Assembly (NCBI RefSeq): GCF_902686445.1 | Contig: NC_062214.1 | Span: 44,029,454-44,093,453 of the forward strand | Reading direction: 5' to 3' | Source: Sciurus carolinensis | Lineage: Eukaryota; Chordata; Mammalia; Rodentia; Sciuridae | Length of the DNA: 64,000 bases | Part shown: piece by piece, positions 36,008 through 47,143 of the stretch | Layout of the letters: each line of letters starts with the position of its first letter | Numbering within the stretch: position 1 is the first letter of the stretch | Made by a program: the position numbers and the translations under genes | Notes under the pieces: generated by a model | What the model saw: the letters and a program-made list of their open reading frames with translations, nothing else | Database searches by the model: none | Told to the model about the DNA's origin: nothing

Positions 36008-37016
36008 GGTACAGTTGAAGTTCAGGTATTGCAATACCCCCTGCTTCATTTTTCCTGCGAAGGATTGCTTTAGCAATTCTGGGTTTCTTATTCTTCCAGA
36101 TGAATTTCATGATTGCTTGTTCTACTTCTGTAAGGTACATTGTTGGGATTTTAATTGGAATTGCATTGAATCTGTATAGCACTTTTGGTAGTATGGTCAT
36201 TTTGACAATATTAATTCTGCCTATCCAGGAACATGGGAGATCTTTCCATCTTCTAAGGTGTTCTTTAATTTCTTTCTTTAGTGTTCTGTAGTTCTCATTG
36301 TAGAGGTTTTTCACCTCTTTTGTGAGATTGATTCCCAAGTATTTTATTTTTTTCAAGGCTATTGTGAATGGGGTAGTTTTCCTAATTTCTCTTTCTGAAG
36401 ATTCATCACTTATGTATAAAAATGCATTGGATTTATGAGCATTGATCTTGTATCCTTGCTACTTTACTGAATTCACTTATGAGTTCTAAGAGTTTTCTGG
36501 TGGAATTTCCTGGTTCCTCTAAGTATATAATCATATCATCAGCAAATAGGGATAGTTTGAGTTCTTTTCCAATTTGTATCCCTTTAATTTCTTTGGTCTG
36601 TCTAATTGCTCTGAGTTTCAAGGACGATATTGAATAGGAGTGGTGAGGGCATCCCTGCCTTGTTCCAGATTTTAGGGGGAATGCTTTCAGTTTTTCACCA
36701 TTGAGAATGATATTAGCCATGGGCTTAGCATAGATGGCCTTTACAATGTTAAGGAACGTTCCCACTATCCCTATTTTTTCTAGTGTTTTGAGCATGAAGG
36801 GGTGCTGTATTTTATCAAATGCTTTTTCTGCATCTATTGAAATAATCATGTGATTCTTGACTTTAAGTCTGTTGATATGGTGAATTACATTTATTGATTT
36901 CCTGATGTTGAACCAACCTTGCATCCCTGGGATGAAACCCAGTTGATCATGGTGCACTATCTTTTTAATATGTTTTTGTATGCGATTTGCTAAAATTTTG
37001 TTGAGAATTTTAGAGG
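36008..37016 (-). pseudogene. L1 ORF2 reverse-transcriptase segment (inverted)
   Basis: This is the palm/thumb part of the L1 reverse transcriptase. Minus-strand frame 37016-36433 shows '[17 protein letters not shown]', '[20 protein letters not shown]', '[20 protein letters not shown]' and the catalytic '[13 protein letters not shown]', where FADD is the polymerase DD motif. A locally altered stretch after 'GTRQGCP' points to two compensating indels. An extra base near 36456 shifts the frame. The next frame (36356 down to 36008) continues with '[20 protein letters not shown]' and ends at '[11 protein letters not shown]'. The N-terminal endonuclease is absent. It cannot make a working enzyme. 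Confidence 0.92.
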
Positions 37017-38131
37017 ACACGGACACAAACCCAAATAAATATAATTTCCTCATACTAGACAAAGGGGCCAAAAATATGCAATGGAGAAAAGATAGCCTCT
37101 TCAACAAATGGTGCTAGGAGAATTGGAAATCCATATGCAACAAAATGAAACTAAACCCATATCTCTCACCGTGCACAAAACTAAACTCAAAATGGATTAA
37201 GGACCTCGGAATCAGACCAGAGACCCTGCATCTTATAGAAGAAAAAGTAGGTCCAGATCTTCAACATGTCGGCTTAGGACCAGACTTTCTCAACAGGACT
37301 CCCATAGCACAAGAAATAAAAGCAAGAATCAACAACTGGGATAGATTCAAACTAAGAAGCTTTCTCTCAGCAAAGGAAACTATCAGCAATGCGAAGAAAG
37401 AGCCTACAGAGTGGGAGAAAATCTTTGCCAATCATACTTCAGATAGAGCACTAATCTCCAGAGTCTATAAAGAACTCAAAAAACTCAACACCAAGACTAC
37501 AAATAACCCAATCGACAAATGGTCTAAGGAAATGAACAGACACTTCACAGAAGATCTACAAACAATCAACAAACATATGGAAAAATGTTCAACATCTCTA
37601 GTAATAAGAGAAATGCAAATCAAAACCACCCTAAGATTCCATCTCACCCCAATCAGAATGGCGATTATCAAGAATACAAGCAACAACAGGTGTTGGCGAG
37701 GATGTGGGGAAAAAGGTACACTCATACATTGCTGGTGAGGTTGCAAATTAGTGCAGCCACTCTGGAAGGCAGTATGGAGATTCCTTAGAAAACTTGGAAT
37801 GGAACTACCATTTGACCCAGCTATCCCACTCCTTGGCCTATACCCAAAGGACTTAAAATCAGCATACTACAGAGATACAGCCACGTCAATGTTCATTGCT
37901 GCTCAATTCACCATAGCCAGATTGTGGAACCAACCTAGATGCCCTTCAGTTGATGAATGGATAAAGAAACTGTGGCATATATATACAATGGAATATTACT
38001 CAGCCATAAAGAATGATAAAATTATGGCATTTGCAGGCAAATGGACGAAATTGGAGAATATCATGCTAAGTGAGATAAGCCAATCTCAAAAAAACAAAGG
38101 AAGAATGATCTCGCTGATAAGTGGATGATGA
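37017..38131 (+). pseudogene. L1 ORF2 C-terminal segment (sense)
   Basis: Downstream of the inversion junction the frame reads '[19 protein letters not shown]' and 'YLSPCTKLNSKWIKDLGIRP'. It continues '[20 protein letters not shown]' and 'YYSAIKNDKIMAFAGKWTK' and ends at the normal C-terminus near 38126. The C-terminal domain normally binds L1 RNA. A single in-frame TGA at 37736-37738, probably from a Trp codon (HCW-stop-GCK), splits it into two open parts of 197 and 125 codons in the same register. So few lesions suggest modest age. Confidence 0.93.
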
Positions 38132-38146
38132 TACATAATGGGGCAT

Positions 38147-38270
38147 GGGAGGGGTTAGTTTTAGGGTTAGAGTTAGGGTTAGGGAGGGGGGCAAGAATGG
38201 GGGAAGGAAGGACTGTATAGAGGGAAAAGAGGGATGGGAGGTGTGGGGGGAAGGGGAAAAATAACAGAAT
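38147..38270 (+). repeat. TTAGGG-like and G-run tract in L1 3' UTR
   Basis: At 38153-38190 there are imperfect telomere-like hexamers: TTTTAGGG, TTAGAG, TTAGGG, TTAGGG and AGGG. Several G runs follow to about 38257 (gggggg, ggggg, gggg). The tract belongs to the L1 3' UTR, between the ORF2 stop and the 'catcaccctatg' block. It could form G-quadruplexes. Confidence 0.85.
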
Positions 38271-38580
38271 GAATCAACCACCATCACCCTATGTAAATTT
38301 ATGATTACACAAATGGTATGCCTTTACTCTATGTACAAACAGAGAAACAACATGTATCCCATTTGTTTACAATAAAAAAAAGAAATACAAAAAAAAAAAG
38401 AAATGAAAAGTTGTACCCCATTTGTGTACAATGAATCAAAATGCAGTCTGTAAAAATAAAATAAGTAAATAAATAAAACACAATGGAAAGCAATTAGAAA
38501 AAGAAACTATTCCAAATCCTCAAATCAGTTTTCTCAGGGCAATGATATTACAGGAAATGACTATTTTCTTTTAAAATGTG

Positions 38581-39810
38581 CTCCCCCAGCCAGGTTTTCC
38601 AGAGAGGATGTTTTTCTCTTAAAGTAGAAAAGAAATAATGATCCCTCATAGATACCCTTCATCCAGATTAATGACTTTTTTGTTTAGCAGTATCTTAAAA
38701 CATGTACTCAATCTGTGGACAAATAACCCGTAAATTACATAATACATCATATCATGTTTCCCTTTCTGCCTTGACTGCTAAATATGTAAGACCAAATATA
38801 ATGCTTCATTAAAATAAATAATTATCTTTTTATTGAGATTTTCCTTACCTCTCTGTATACTTTGCATAATTTATATTTATTCTTATAGCCTTATAGTATA
38901 TTCTTTTAGTTAGGAACCACTTCAAATTCTTTTTATTTTGAATACAGGTATTGATTTCATTGTATTGACAAATGTACATGTGAAGTTTTAGAGGCAGTGA
39001 ACATATTTGGTTTTCATGTGTTGTCCAGCATCAGGGGTCTATGGAAAGTGGTGTAGGGATCCTAGTGGTATTGAGAGTATGTAGTATGTACATGTGTGTC
39101 TATTCATACCTGTGCATGTGTTAACAGTGACTCATCCTCCTAATCCTTTATTAATCATTGTAGAATACAAACCTTATTATGCCTGGCATATTATTTCAGA
39201 ACTGTGTAGATTCTTGTGCCATGACTGTGAAGTTCATGATATGGCCAGAACAACAGAAACCACCTAGCAAGGAATTCTATCTCCCTTTACATGGTAGGGC
39301 AGAACTTTATTGCATCCCTCAGGTTCAGTCCCACACAAGGCTATGTAGAAGTTGACACAGAAACAAATGCTTCAGTCATAGCCATACCATGTATTGTTCC
39401 TAAAGAAAATTGAAATAGGTGGTCTAATTTCTACTTAAGGAAAAAATCTTAGAATCAAACAGCTTTTCAAAATTAACTCTGGTCTTACCAAATGTGTATC
39501 TAAATTTGTATTAGCTTTTGTGTATCAGATAGACCTTAATAAATCTGGAACCCTGTTCAGGTATTTCTGCCTTCTCTTGGGGTAAGGTGTTGTTAACAAT
39601 CTGCATGCATTTCGGAGAATTTGCTCCATCAAGTGAATTTTCCTATCATATTCCAATTCTAGGAGAGAAAGCCAAAAGTGTACAATAAGCCTAAGATCTT
39701 ACAAAATAATGTCTGAAATTAAAATGAAAACCTTCCAAGACTGTGTTGGCTTGAGTCTTCTGTACCCTTCTTTCTAGAGGTGAAAGAGGGTATGTTATGG
39801 TAGCTAAGCA
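38581..39810. other. Unassigned sequence
   Basis: It is AT-rich and unique. A short T-rich segment near 38820-38950 gives no repeat call. Confidence 0.45.
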
Positions 39811-39814
39811 AGGA

Positions 39815-39930
39815 CTGGGGGACCAGACAGGTTGGCTTTGAACTATGTCTCTTCTGCATATTTACTATTGATTTCAGCAGTGGTGTTTAACTCCTTTGGA
39901 CCTTAGTTTCCCCTTTGTAAATACACACAA
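39815..39930 (+). repeat. MIR fragment
   Basis: 'ggttggctttgaactatgtc', 'taactcctttggaccttag' and 'tttcccctttgtaaataca' follow the MIR core order (diverged). Confidence 0.5.
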
Positions 39931-40515
39931 TAACATGCTAAGTTTATGATGTGCCAGTAGCTGGGCTGGATGCTATATACATATTGACTCATGTCATCTA
40001 GAACTGTCCCACTAGCGAGAGGGTTCTGTGGACTCCTGTGGCAAATGAAGAAATTGACCCACAAAACCAAAACACAACAATAACAGAAACAACCACACCG
40101 TTTGCTCAAGTGTCAGAGCATATTCCAAGGTAGGAAATCTCTGTTAGCAAACAACCTGCCTTCTGGGAATAGAAGGATTATCCTGAGGATTAGGTGAAAT
40201 GGTTCAGGTACAAGGACTGATTCTCCTTCACCCCCACTTGTAGAAAGTGACATTAGGGGAAGTCACCTTTGAGAAAGAAGTGTTATAACACTCTTTATGT
40301 GACTTGAATAATGCTCAAGTTCAGCTAAAATTTCCATTAAGCGTTTCTCTAAAGAGACTTATATGAACTTTATCACATTCGTGAACAGCTGGGGGAAAAT
40401 GTCCTTCCAAAGATGAACTTCCTAATATTATCTTAGGTAGCAATCCATGTTTGTATAAGATTGACTCTAGTGTCATGTATTACTAAAAAGAACAAAAAAG
40501 AAGAAGAAGAGAGAG
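39931..40515. other. Unassigned sequence
   Basis: No exon, RNA gene or repeat that I can support. Confidence 0.4.
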
Positions 40516-40519
40516 GGAG

Positions 40520-40742
40520 GTGTATCTGACCACACAGAGGTCATGTGAGGCAGAGGTGGAGAGATGTTTCTCCAAGCAAAAGAAGAATGCTAGAAGAGGC
40601 AAGAAAGGATTCTACCCTGGAGCTTCTGCAGGGAGCACATGAACCTGGTCATTTCTGGGCTCTGGGAATGTATGGGGGTTCATTTCTGTTGTTTTAAGAC
40701 ACTGAGTTTGAGGTAATTTGTTATAGCAGTCCTAGGAAACTA
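40520..40742 (+). mobile_element. MLT1-type LTR, 3' part
   Basis: 'cagaggtcatgtgaggcag', 'gaggcaagaaaggattctac', 'gttgttttaagacactgag' and 'ggtaatttgttatagcagtc' end with 'ctaggaaactaca'. This is the 3' half of an ERVL-MaLR LTR. Confidence 0.75.
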
Positions 40743-42330
40743 CATTGCCTCATCCCATAATGGGCTGAGCATGCTCCTATTTCTGTAGAGGCAATCACAG
40801 CTATTCTCACGTGTTTCTTCAGGTGATAAAATGATTAGTTTAAGTTCTTCAAAAAAATACCTGTCATAAAAAAAACGTAATTGGAATAGACTATAGAAAT
40901 TAAAGTATGCAAATTGCATGAAGACATGAATTTCAGAAGGTTTTATTAATTTATTCATTTTAGAAATGTTGGGAACTCTCCTCCGAGTACCTAGAGACTT
41001 TCCGTTGAACATCATTTAACATGAGATCCTGACAACTGAGGCCAAAACAACTCCTTATCCCCGTTTTCCTGATGTCAATAATGACAGACAGACTGGCTAA
41101 CTCATTTGTCCTTTTGATTTAACTGATAACTGAAAGAACATTCTACATGGACATGATTGTCCTATGCAATTATGAAATGATTATTGGAGCTTTGAAAGGA
41201 AACTCCAGATGGTCATTTTGTTTATGGAAGAGGAATTCTGTTAATTCTCTTTGTGCTCTTAAGTATTCATTGCCCACCATAGATGATATTTATCAGTTCC
41301 CCACTGGGCAAGACCCAAAAAATGGTACAATCACGGTCTGCCATTATGGTCTTCATTAGGGAAATATGCTGATTGCACTAAAACAAACTAGAACCAGGAC
41401 AGGTGTTCATATTTGATAAATGCCAGTTTTAAAGGATGCCAGGGAATGGGCTGTGTAGTTCTGAAATAGAGCACTCCCGGTCATTTCTGCAGACCTCACA
41501 TTCTTACTTGCAAAATGATAGGAAATAGTGATTACTGAGGTCCTTTCTTGCTATAGATGAGATCCCAGGAACTAGAATAACAGACTTGGCTAGAACGTGA
41601 CCTCCTTGAACCTCTAGTCAGATGTGACCCTGCCCTAGAAACCCTGACAGTTGATTTGAACTTTTCTTAAGACCGCCATATGATCCATTGCAAGTACCAA
41701 TTATCTGTGAGCTTATCTTACATCCCTGTGCCCCTTCTTAAGTCCTCAAGGCTATATTGTATTAGATTTTGGAAGAAAACAACCCTGACCCTGTAAGCAG
41801 GTTTCTATTTTACTACTTACCAGCTTCTGAATATGGCCATTTCTAGCCATAAGCTTGGGTATTGTTTTACTACATTCACTTTGGTGGAAGACTTAGTCAT
41901 CTATATCCATAGTAAGGCCCAGTGCTAGCTCCCAGCACCTAGGCTTGGAGACACCTGACCTTGACCGATCAGCCAGACACATTCACCTGCACTTGGAATC
42001 TGAAGTAAAGACAAGGGAAAGGAAGGAGGGCTAGTTCTGGTGCAGCTTCTCTGAGTCTCCAAGTACAGCAGAGAGTACTGAGGAGTCATGTCCACTTTGC
42101 AAGCAATGACATTGATGTAGGGGTGGAAATGAGTTACTACCAGGCAGGTTCAGTGGCATGAGTTTGATTATGATTTTCATTATTGAACTTGCCCATGTCT
42201 GTTTCTGTTTTACCAGTCATTGTGGCAATTCTGTTAGTTACTTGATATCCTTTAAATAAATTGTCCTGCCTAAGTCAGGCAAAGGGGCTTCCTTTGGTTA
42301 AAATGAAGACCTTTGAGTGGTCAGAGCCTC
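40743..42330. other. Unassigned sequence
   Basis: These 1.6 kb contain no exon or repeat I can name. Frames of 70-91 codons at 40740-41015 and 41147-41359 show no domain. Confidence 0.4.
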
Positions 42331-42335
42331 CTCTC

Positions 42336-42395
42336 ATACAGATGAGGAAACTAAGGTCAGGAGGTTGGACAAGCTCAAGGACACCTTCAAGGACA
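42336..42395 (-). repeat. MIR fragment
   Basis: 'acagatgaggaaactaagg' with 'acaagctcaagg' is the conserved MIR core in its antisense orientation. Confidence 0.55.
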
Positions 42396-42589
42396 TGTCC
42401 TGTTCTACTGATTCCTCATTAGTGCTCTTATTTTGGTACTGTGATAACACCTTGGTTAGAGCAAATTAATAGTACAGAGAGATTCAAAGAAAAGATGGAA
42501 TTATAACAGTTCACTACAGAGAACTTTTGAATTAAATAGGACAGTGGAGTAGAAATATTAGGTTTGGAACCAAGAACCTTCATTTGTTC

Positions 42590-42760
42590 CCTTGATTAGT
42601 TATTTAATTACTATTGAGCATCGACCTTGTGGGCTCTTTGCTAAGTGCTTAAAATATGGACACGAGGTTTTTCAAGGAGCTTCCAGTTTATGGGGAGCAC
42701 ATAAAGATACAACAAGATGCTAGAGTTCTGTAGGAAAGAGTGCATAGGTTAATGTGGGAG
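42590..42760 (+). repeat. Ancient mammalian repeat, 'attcattcat' class (weak)
   Basis: 'ctattgagcatcgaccttg', 'tttgctaagtgcttaaaat' and 'aaggagcttccagtttat' parallel the copy at 4595. Strongly diverged. Confidence 0.4.
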
Positions 42761-43925
42761 CACACAACTATAACATAACAAGCAGGAATAATCCTGGAGT
42801 ACTTTTTGGGGCAAGTTAGATCTAGGCTTATTTTTTTCAAATTAGACAAATTTAGAGATATGGGGAAGAAAACACAGACTGGAGAAACAGCATACACAAA
42901 GCACTGTGATCAGAAAAGTCCTTTTATGTGTATTGGATTTGAGGGATAGATGCGGGGGAAACAGATTCTTAAAGAACTTTAAATATTAACAAGTCATACC
43001 TTATCCTGAAGACAGCAAGGGATGGGCGAAAAGAAGTAACATGATTGTATGTGCATATTAGAATGAATTTCTGAAGCAACAGTAAGGAAAACAGATTGGA
43101 GACAATTGTGGGTTAAATACATTGCATTGTATATATTGTTTCCTCACAAAACCCATGAGCATAATAATAATATAAATAAAGTCACCAACCCACAAGTATA
43201 AGTAGAATGGAATAATAGTGATCAGAGGAGAGATGTCAACTGTTTCACAATTGTCAAGGGAATGGAAGAGTGACACCTGAATAGTGAACCAGACAGGGGA
43301 TTCCTGTTTCTGCAGGATAGGAAGGGGAAGAAAAAACTAGAACCAAACTAATTCACACTGAAGAAACTTGAAAGTCTTAGAAATCAAGGTGCTAATTACC
43401 CCCAAAGGTACAGACTTGGAGAAATGACAAAAACAGAAGAATTAGTTGATTTTTAAATTAGGAACCCTTACATAAACTTCTAGATATTATCTCTTCCCAT
43501 GCCACATAGACAGGAAACCGGCCACTATCCCAATCCCAGCAGAATCCTAAAGGTGCATTCTCTGAGTTGAACCAGAAATGTTCTGACTTATGTATAAGCC
43601 AGGTGAGGGTGCTGGATGAGGTTTCATGCTACAAAGTTGAGACTGAAAATCTACATGCTGAATGATGAGAATCCTGCATGGCATCCAGAAGGGGAAGCCA
43701 GACCTATACTTTTTCAGGCAGGAAATTGGAAGAGTGGAGGAGTTTTGTGGTGGGGGGGACAGATCAGTTCAGAAATAATGACCTAAATAATGTTGGCATT
43801 GATAGTCTTCTGAGAGATTGCTGGACATCTGTCTTATCACTCTACAGTCGTCAATCCCATTAAAAGACAGTCTCTTTCTCCACAGAAACAGATCTTCCAA
43901 TCAGCATTTTAGCCTGTCCTTCCAA
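42761..43925. other. Unassigned sequence
   Basis: There is no supported feature. The right half may be the decayed 5' part of the L1ME/HAL1 element that follows. Confidence 0.4.
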
Positions 43926-43929
43926 TATG

Positions 43930-44470
43930 AATGAACAAAATAGGATCATTAAACATTTGAAGAGGAAAGTCAGAAATCAAAGTGAAAAAGCAGGACAAAA
44001 AGGCCCTTGAAGGAAACAGACAGCATGGTGCACATATGAAACATCAAGAAAATGATAAGCAATAGCCTTGAGTATAAAAGAAGTTATTGCATTGTGGAAC
44101 AAGAACAGCATGCTATAAAAAAGGAACATTCAGAGGATACAATAGAACTCTTGGAAATAAAAAAAACAGAATAGCAAAAGCAAAAAGTTCCATAAAAAAT
44201 AGCAACATAAAGTTAAAATCTCTCAGGAAGTAGAATAAAAACTTCAATGGGATGGAATAAAGTAGGTAGAAAATTAGAGGACTGGTCAATGAACTCTAAA
44301 ACCTAGATAAGTCAGAGTTACAGAAACAAAACAGAAAACAGAGAAATAGAAAAAGGAGAATAAATCACCACAGAATAAAAGACAAGAAAATTCCAACTCA
44401 CCAATATGAGTTGTCTACTTTGAAAGAGTTCATTGAGTGCCTAACACAATGAATTTTTTAAAACCCTTAC
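43930..44470 (+). pseudogene. L1ME/HAL1-type ORF1 fossil
   Basis: The A-rich sense wording 'ctcaggaagtagaataaaaac', 'agaaaattagaggactggtc' and 'agttcattgagtgcctaac' followed by 'acaatgaat' matches, in order, the coiled-coil and RRM start of ORF1 in L1ME/HAL1 elements. All frames are closed by stops. No ORF2 follows, consistent with HAL1 (half-L1) or a truncated L1ME. Confidence 0.55.
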
Positions 44471-46260
44471 CTAAATACCTTTCCCCCTTAAAAGAACCAG
44501 AGATCTTTAGAAGAATGATTGATTGCAGATCTGGACTATGAAGTATATAGGATGAAACATTATGTCAAACCAAATAAGAAAACAGTCACCAAAGTCAAAC
44601 ATGTCAGTGGGACTCAGGAGCCAATTTGGAGATATTCCCAGTGGCCAAATGTGTGATCATCCCAGCACCACTTAGAATAATGACTTGCAGTGCACCAGAT
44701 GTGATTCAAACCACAAGTCTGTAATGATTCTTCAAAACAGAAAGACTCATTGGCCACCTCTGGAAGATGCTAGGGATCCAACTCATTATTTTGAAAGCTG
44801 TAAAATAACACGAAAGAATCAAGCATTTATTTTGTCTTTCTTGTAAAACTGTAGCTGAGGTAACCAAACAGTGGATGGGAGGTTTCTCTTTATATAAGAA
44901 TTTCAGCTAAGAAACAAAGAAGGAATGAAAACAAATGAGAACTTACCCATGTTGCATCCCCCAGTGAAATAAAGGATCCAGGCCAGGATCACTGATTGTT
45001 GCTAACATCCCAAAGAGTGACAAGTGGACATTTTGTGCCTCTTGATGGAAGTACACACCACCACCTGTGAGGTCTTATTGCCAATTTCCCTCTCCTATTG
45101 GCACAAACTAGGCAATAAAAAGCTAGTTTCTCGTGTTCCTAGCTACTTAAGAGAGGAGAATATTTCATGCTGAGGCTCAGTTTACATTGAGTGCAGAGAC
45201 TAGGGCTCTGGCACAGTCTTTGGTAAATGATTTAACATTTAATGAGTGACTTGGTGCCTCCAAGAGAAAGTTCTTGAATCTCTGCCCAGAAGGAATGTTG
45301 GAGGTTGAACCCAGCTGTCCATCTATCAGGTAGACCAGATCTTCTGCCCATCAGGCTGCTGCAGGTTGGGGGATGTGAAGACGCCAGAAAAGGAGGATGT
45401 AGCCTCCTAGGTTGAAACTTCCAGCAGCTGACTTTTCCTGCCTCTTCCCATGGCAACTCCATTCTCTTCACTTCCCAGAATGGAGGATGAAGCCACACAG
45501 GGTCAGTTTATTGCAGGTCTCATGGTACATAGTTTGGTTTTTTCAAAAGCTGAACCTGAATCAAGGTTTCAGTTTAGGAGATGATCCCCAGAAGGAGGGT
45601 GAAGAAGAGAGAAAATGAGACTGGAGAGGTAATACATCCTGTGTCAAGGGTCAGAGAGAAAGTGACCATGGTGGGCAGTTGGGGCTCAGTCTCACTGGAG
45701 ACCTCTGGGAGACTGAAGAACAGGCCTTGCGGTTGTCATATTCAGGACCAAGGGAGCAGGAGTCTCTTTTCACCATTGATTGAGGGTCACTACTGGGGCC
45801 CTCCTGAGCATGCACTCAAGCCAGAGATCGTGTGCATGTAGGGTCAAGCTGTCTGCAGGTGATCTCCATGAGTTGAGGTCTCTTATATTGAGCTAGCAAG
45901 TGGTAAAGCTCAGAGCAGACTCAGGCCAACCAGTCCCCAACACTGGGCAGGTAACTGCTGCACTAACTTTGAGCTCTTTTACAAAATTCATATTTGGACC
46001 TGGGGAAAGGACAGACTGATCCTGACTTAACTTGCCTAGGTAGACCAGGTGGCGACACAGGTTTTACATCAAGAAAGTAGACATATAGGTGGCCAGGGCT
46101 CTGCTCCCCAAAGGAAATGGGAACCTCTGTGCTAAGGGTGTCAGCAGGAACTTGGCTTCTGATCTGGGCTATCCTCCTCCAGAATTCAGCATCTTTTGCA
46201 TCCATCTCTTGAACAGGACTAATTCTGCCCTTGTTCTGGCAACTTTGGTGAAAAAGCTGA
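44471..46260. other. Unassigned sequence
   Basis: I recognise no exon. The frames at 45232-45498 (minus), 45412-45618 and 45581-45841 (plus) overlap and lack features. The region 45230-45900 is richer in GC than its neighbours but has no CpG cluster. Confidence 0.4.
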
Positions 46261-46264
46261 CAGT

Positions 46265-46440
46265 AGTTATTAACCCTGAATGCAAGTTAAGGTCTCCTGG
46301 GGAACTTTAAAAATACTGATGTCTATGTCCCCTTCCCAGAATAGGGAAAGTAATTGGTCTGTTGGTCTGTGTTGAGTCCTGGCACAGGGAGCTTTAAAAA
46401 TGTTCCCAGGTGTTTCTAATGAGCAGCCACAGCTTCTAAG
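46265..46440 (+). mobile_element. MER5-type hAT element
   Basis: 'ctcctggggaactttaaaaa' with 'tactgatgtc', and later 'gggagctttaaaaatgttcc' with 'caggtgtttctaatgagcag', form the near-palindromic halves of a MER5-type non-autonomous element. Confidence 0.7.
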
Positions 46441-46639
46441 AAAGTTCTAAGAGCTTAAGGAGGAAGTCCCTATTGCAAGCAAGTATTTTAGCAATCAGGA
46501 AGGAATTTCTCACTTCTTTATAAAACCCCACCCTCTGAGTTGAGGAAAGAATGAGACCCAACTGAGGGATATGTTTTGCCTACAGACTTCTGGTAGAATG
46601 ACAGTGACACATAAATGTAATTTATTAGTAATAGATTGA

Positions 46640-46780
46640 TTGATGAATATGATTGAAACAACTTATCTTTACCACCTCCTGGCCATAAAATCCTGCTTAC
46701 CAGCTATTTCTCTTCAACTCCCTAAGCTTCAAGCTTCGGTTTCCACATTTATAAAATGAATATATTCATGCGGCCTGAGC
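46640..46780 (+). repeat. Probable MIR fragment
   Basis: 'cttcggtttccacatttata' and 'aaatgaatatattcatg' correspond weakly to the MIR core ('cctcagtttcctcatctgtaaaatgg' type). Confidence 0.4.
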
Positions 46781-47143
46781 AAACTCATATGACAGGTATA
46801 CTGACACACACAGGGCACACACCTACACAGCTCTTCCCCTGCATCCAGCTGGACTGACCAAGAGTGGTTCCATGCTGTGGGCCACAAAGAAGCTTCTTTA
46901 CAATATCAGGGAATATTTTTTTTCTTCTGCATCCAGATACCATGTGAAGGAGACATTTAAGGAGTCAAACTCAGGAGGTGCGATCTCTCTTTCTCCAGCT
47001 TTTTCTGCTTAGCACACTAAACCCAACTAGGAAAGTACAACTCAATAGCCAGGATGAGTGCCAAGCAATAAAGGACGTCAAGGTCTGAAAGAGATGGTGT
47101 GGTAATTAGGATGGAAGTAAATGTAGCTGGGCCACTTACATAC

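Larger units (their letters stand above)
35992..38414 (+). mobile_element. Inner layer: twin-primed (5'-inverted) L1 with perfect 16-bp TSD
   Basis: The insertion (36008-38398) has a left segment of inverted ORF2 (minus strand, about 36008-37016) and a right segment of sense ORF2 plus 3' UTR (about 37017-38398). It ends with AATAAA at 38371 and an A-rich tail. The TSD 'agaaatgaaaagttgt' occurs at 35992-36007 and 38399-38414, identical over 16 bases. About 100 bases of ORF2 between the two segments are missing, as often happens in twin priming. It is the youngest-looking L1 here. Confidence 0.95.
35927..38481 (+). mobile_element. Middle layer: short sciurid L1 3' end, split by a younger L1
   Basis: This 3'-UTR-only insertion reads 'cattaccctatgaacatg', 'tgattacacaacaggtag' and 'gtgcacaaccatagaaatg' before the inner insertion. 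It continues after it with 'accccatttgtgtacaatg', 'aatcaaaatgcagtctgt' and an AAAT-rich tail to 38481. It is flanked by the perfect 13-bp TSD noted for the host. Without the inner element it is only about 150 bases. Confidence 0.85.
35195..38580 (+). mobile_element. L1ME-type 3' region hosting two nested LINE insertions
   Basis: Old sense L1 wording runs from 35200 ('aggtttgacttcataac') through 'attcatagaaatcaataag' and 'caagaattcaatttctag' to 'tatgatttcatctacac' at 35890. The sequence continues after the insertion at 38482 with 'gaaagcaattagaaaaagaa' and 'caatgatattacaggaaatg'. That order is what the host 3' UTR should have. The interruption is bounded by a 13-bp TSD, 'aatggaaagcaat', at 35914-35926 and 38482-38494. 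Confidence 0.8.

Noticed and set aside
38153..38190. Interstitial telomere relic from a chromosome fusion
   Set aside because: The TTAGGG-like units lie inside an L1 3' UTR that is bounded by a TSD, so they arrived with the element.
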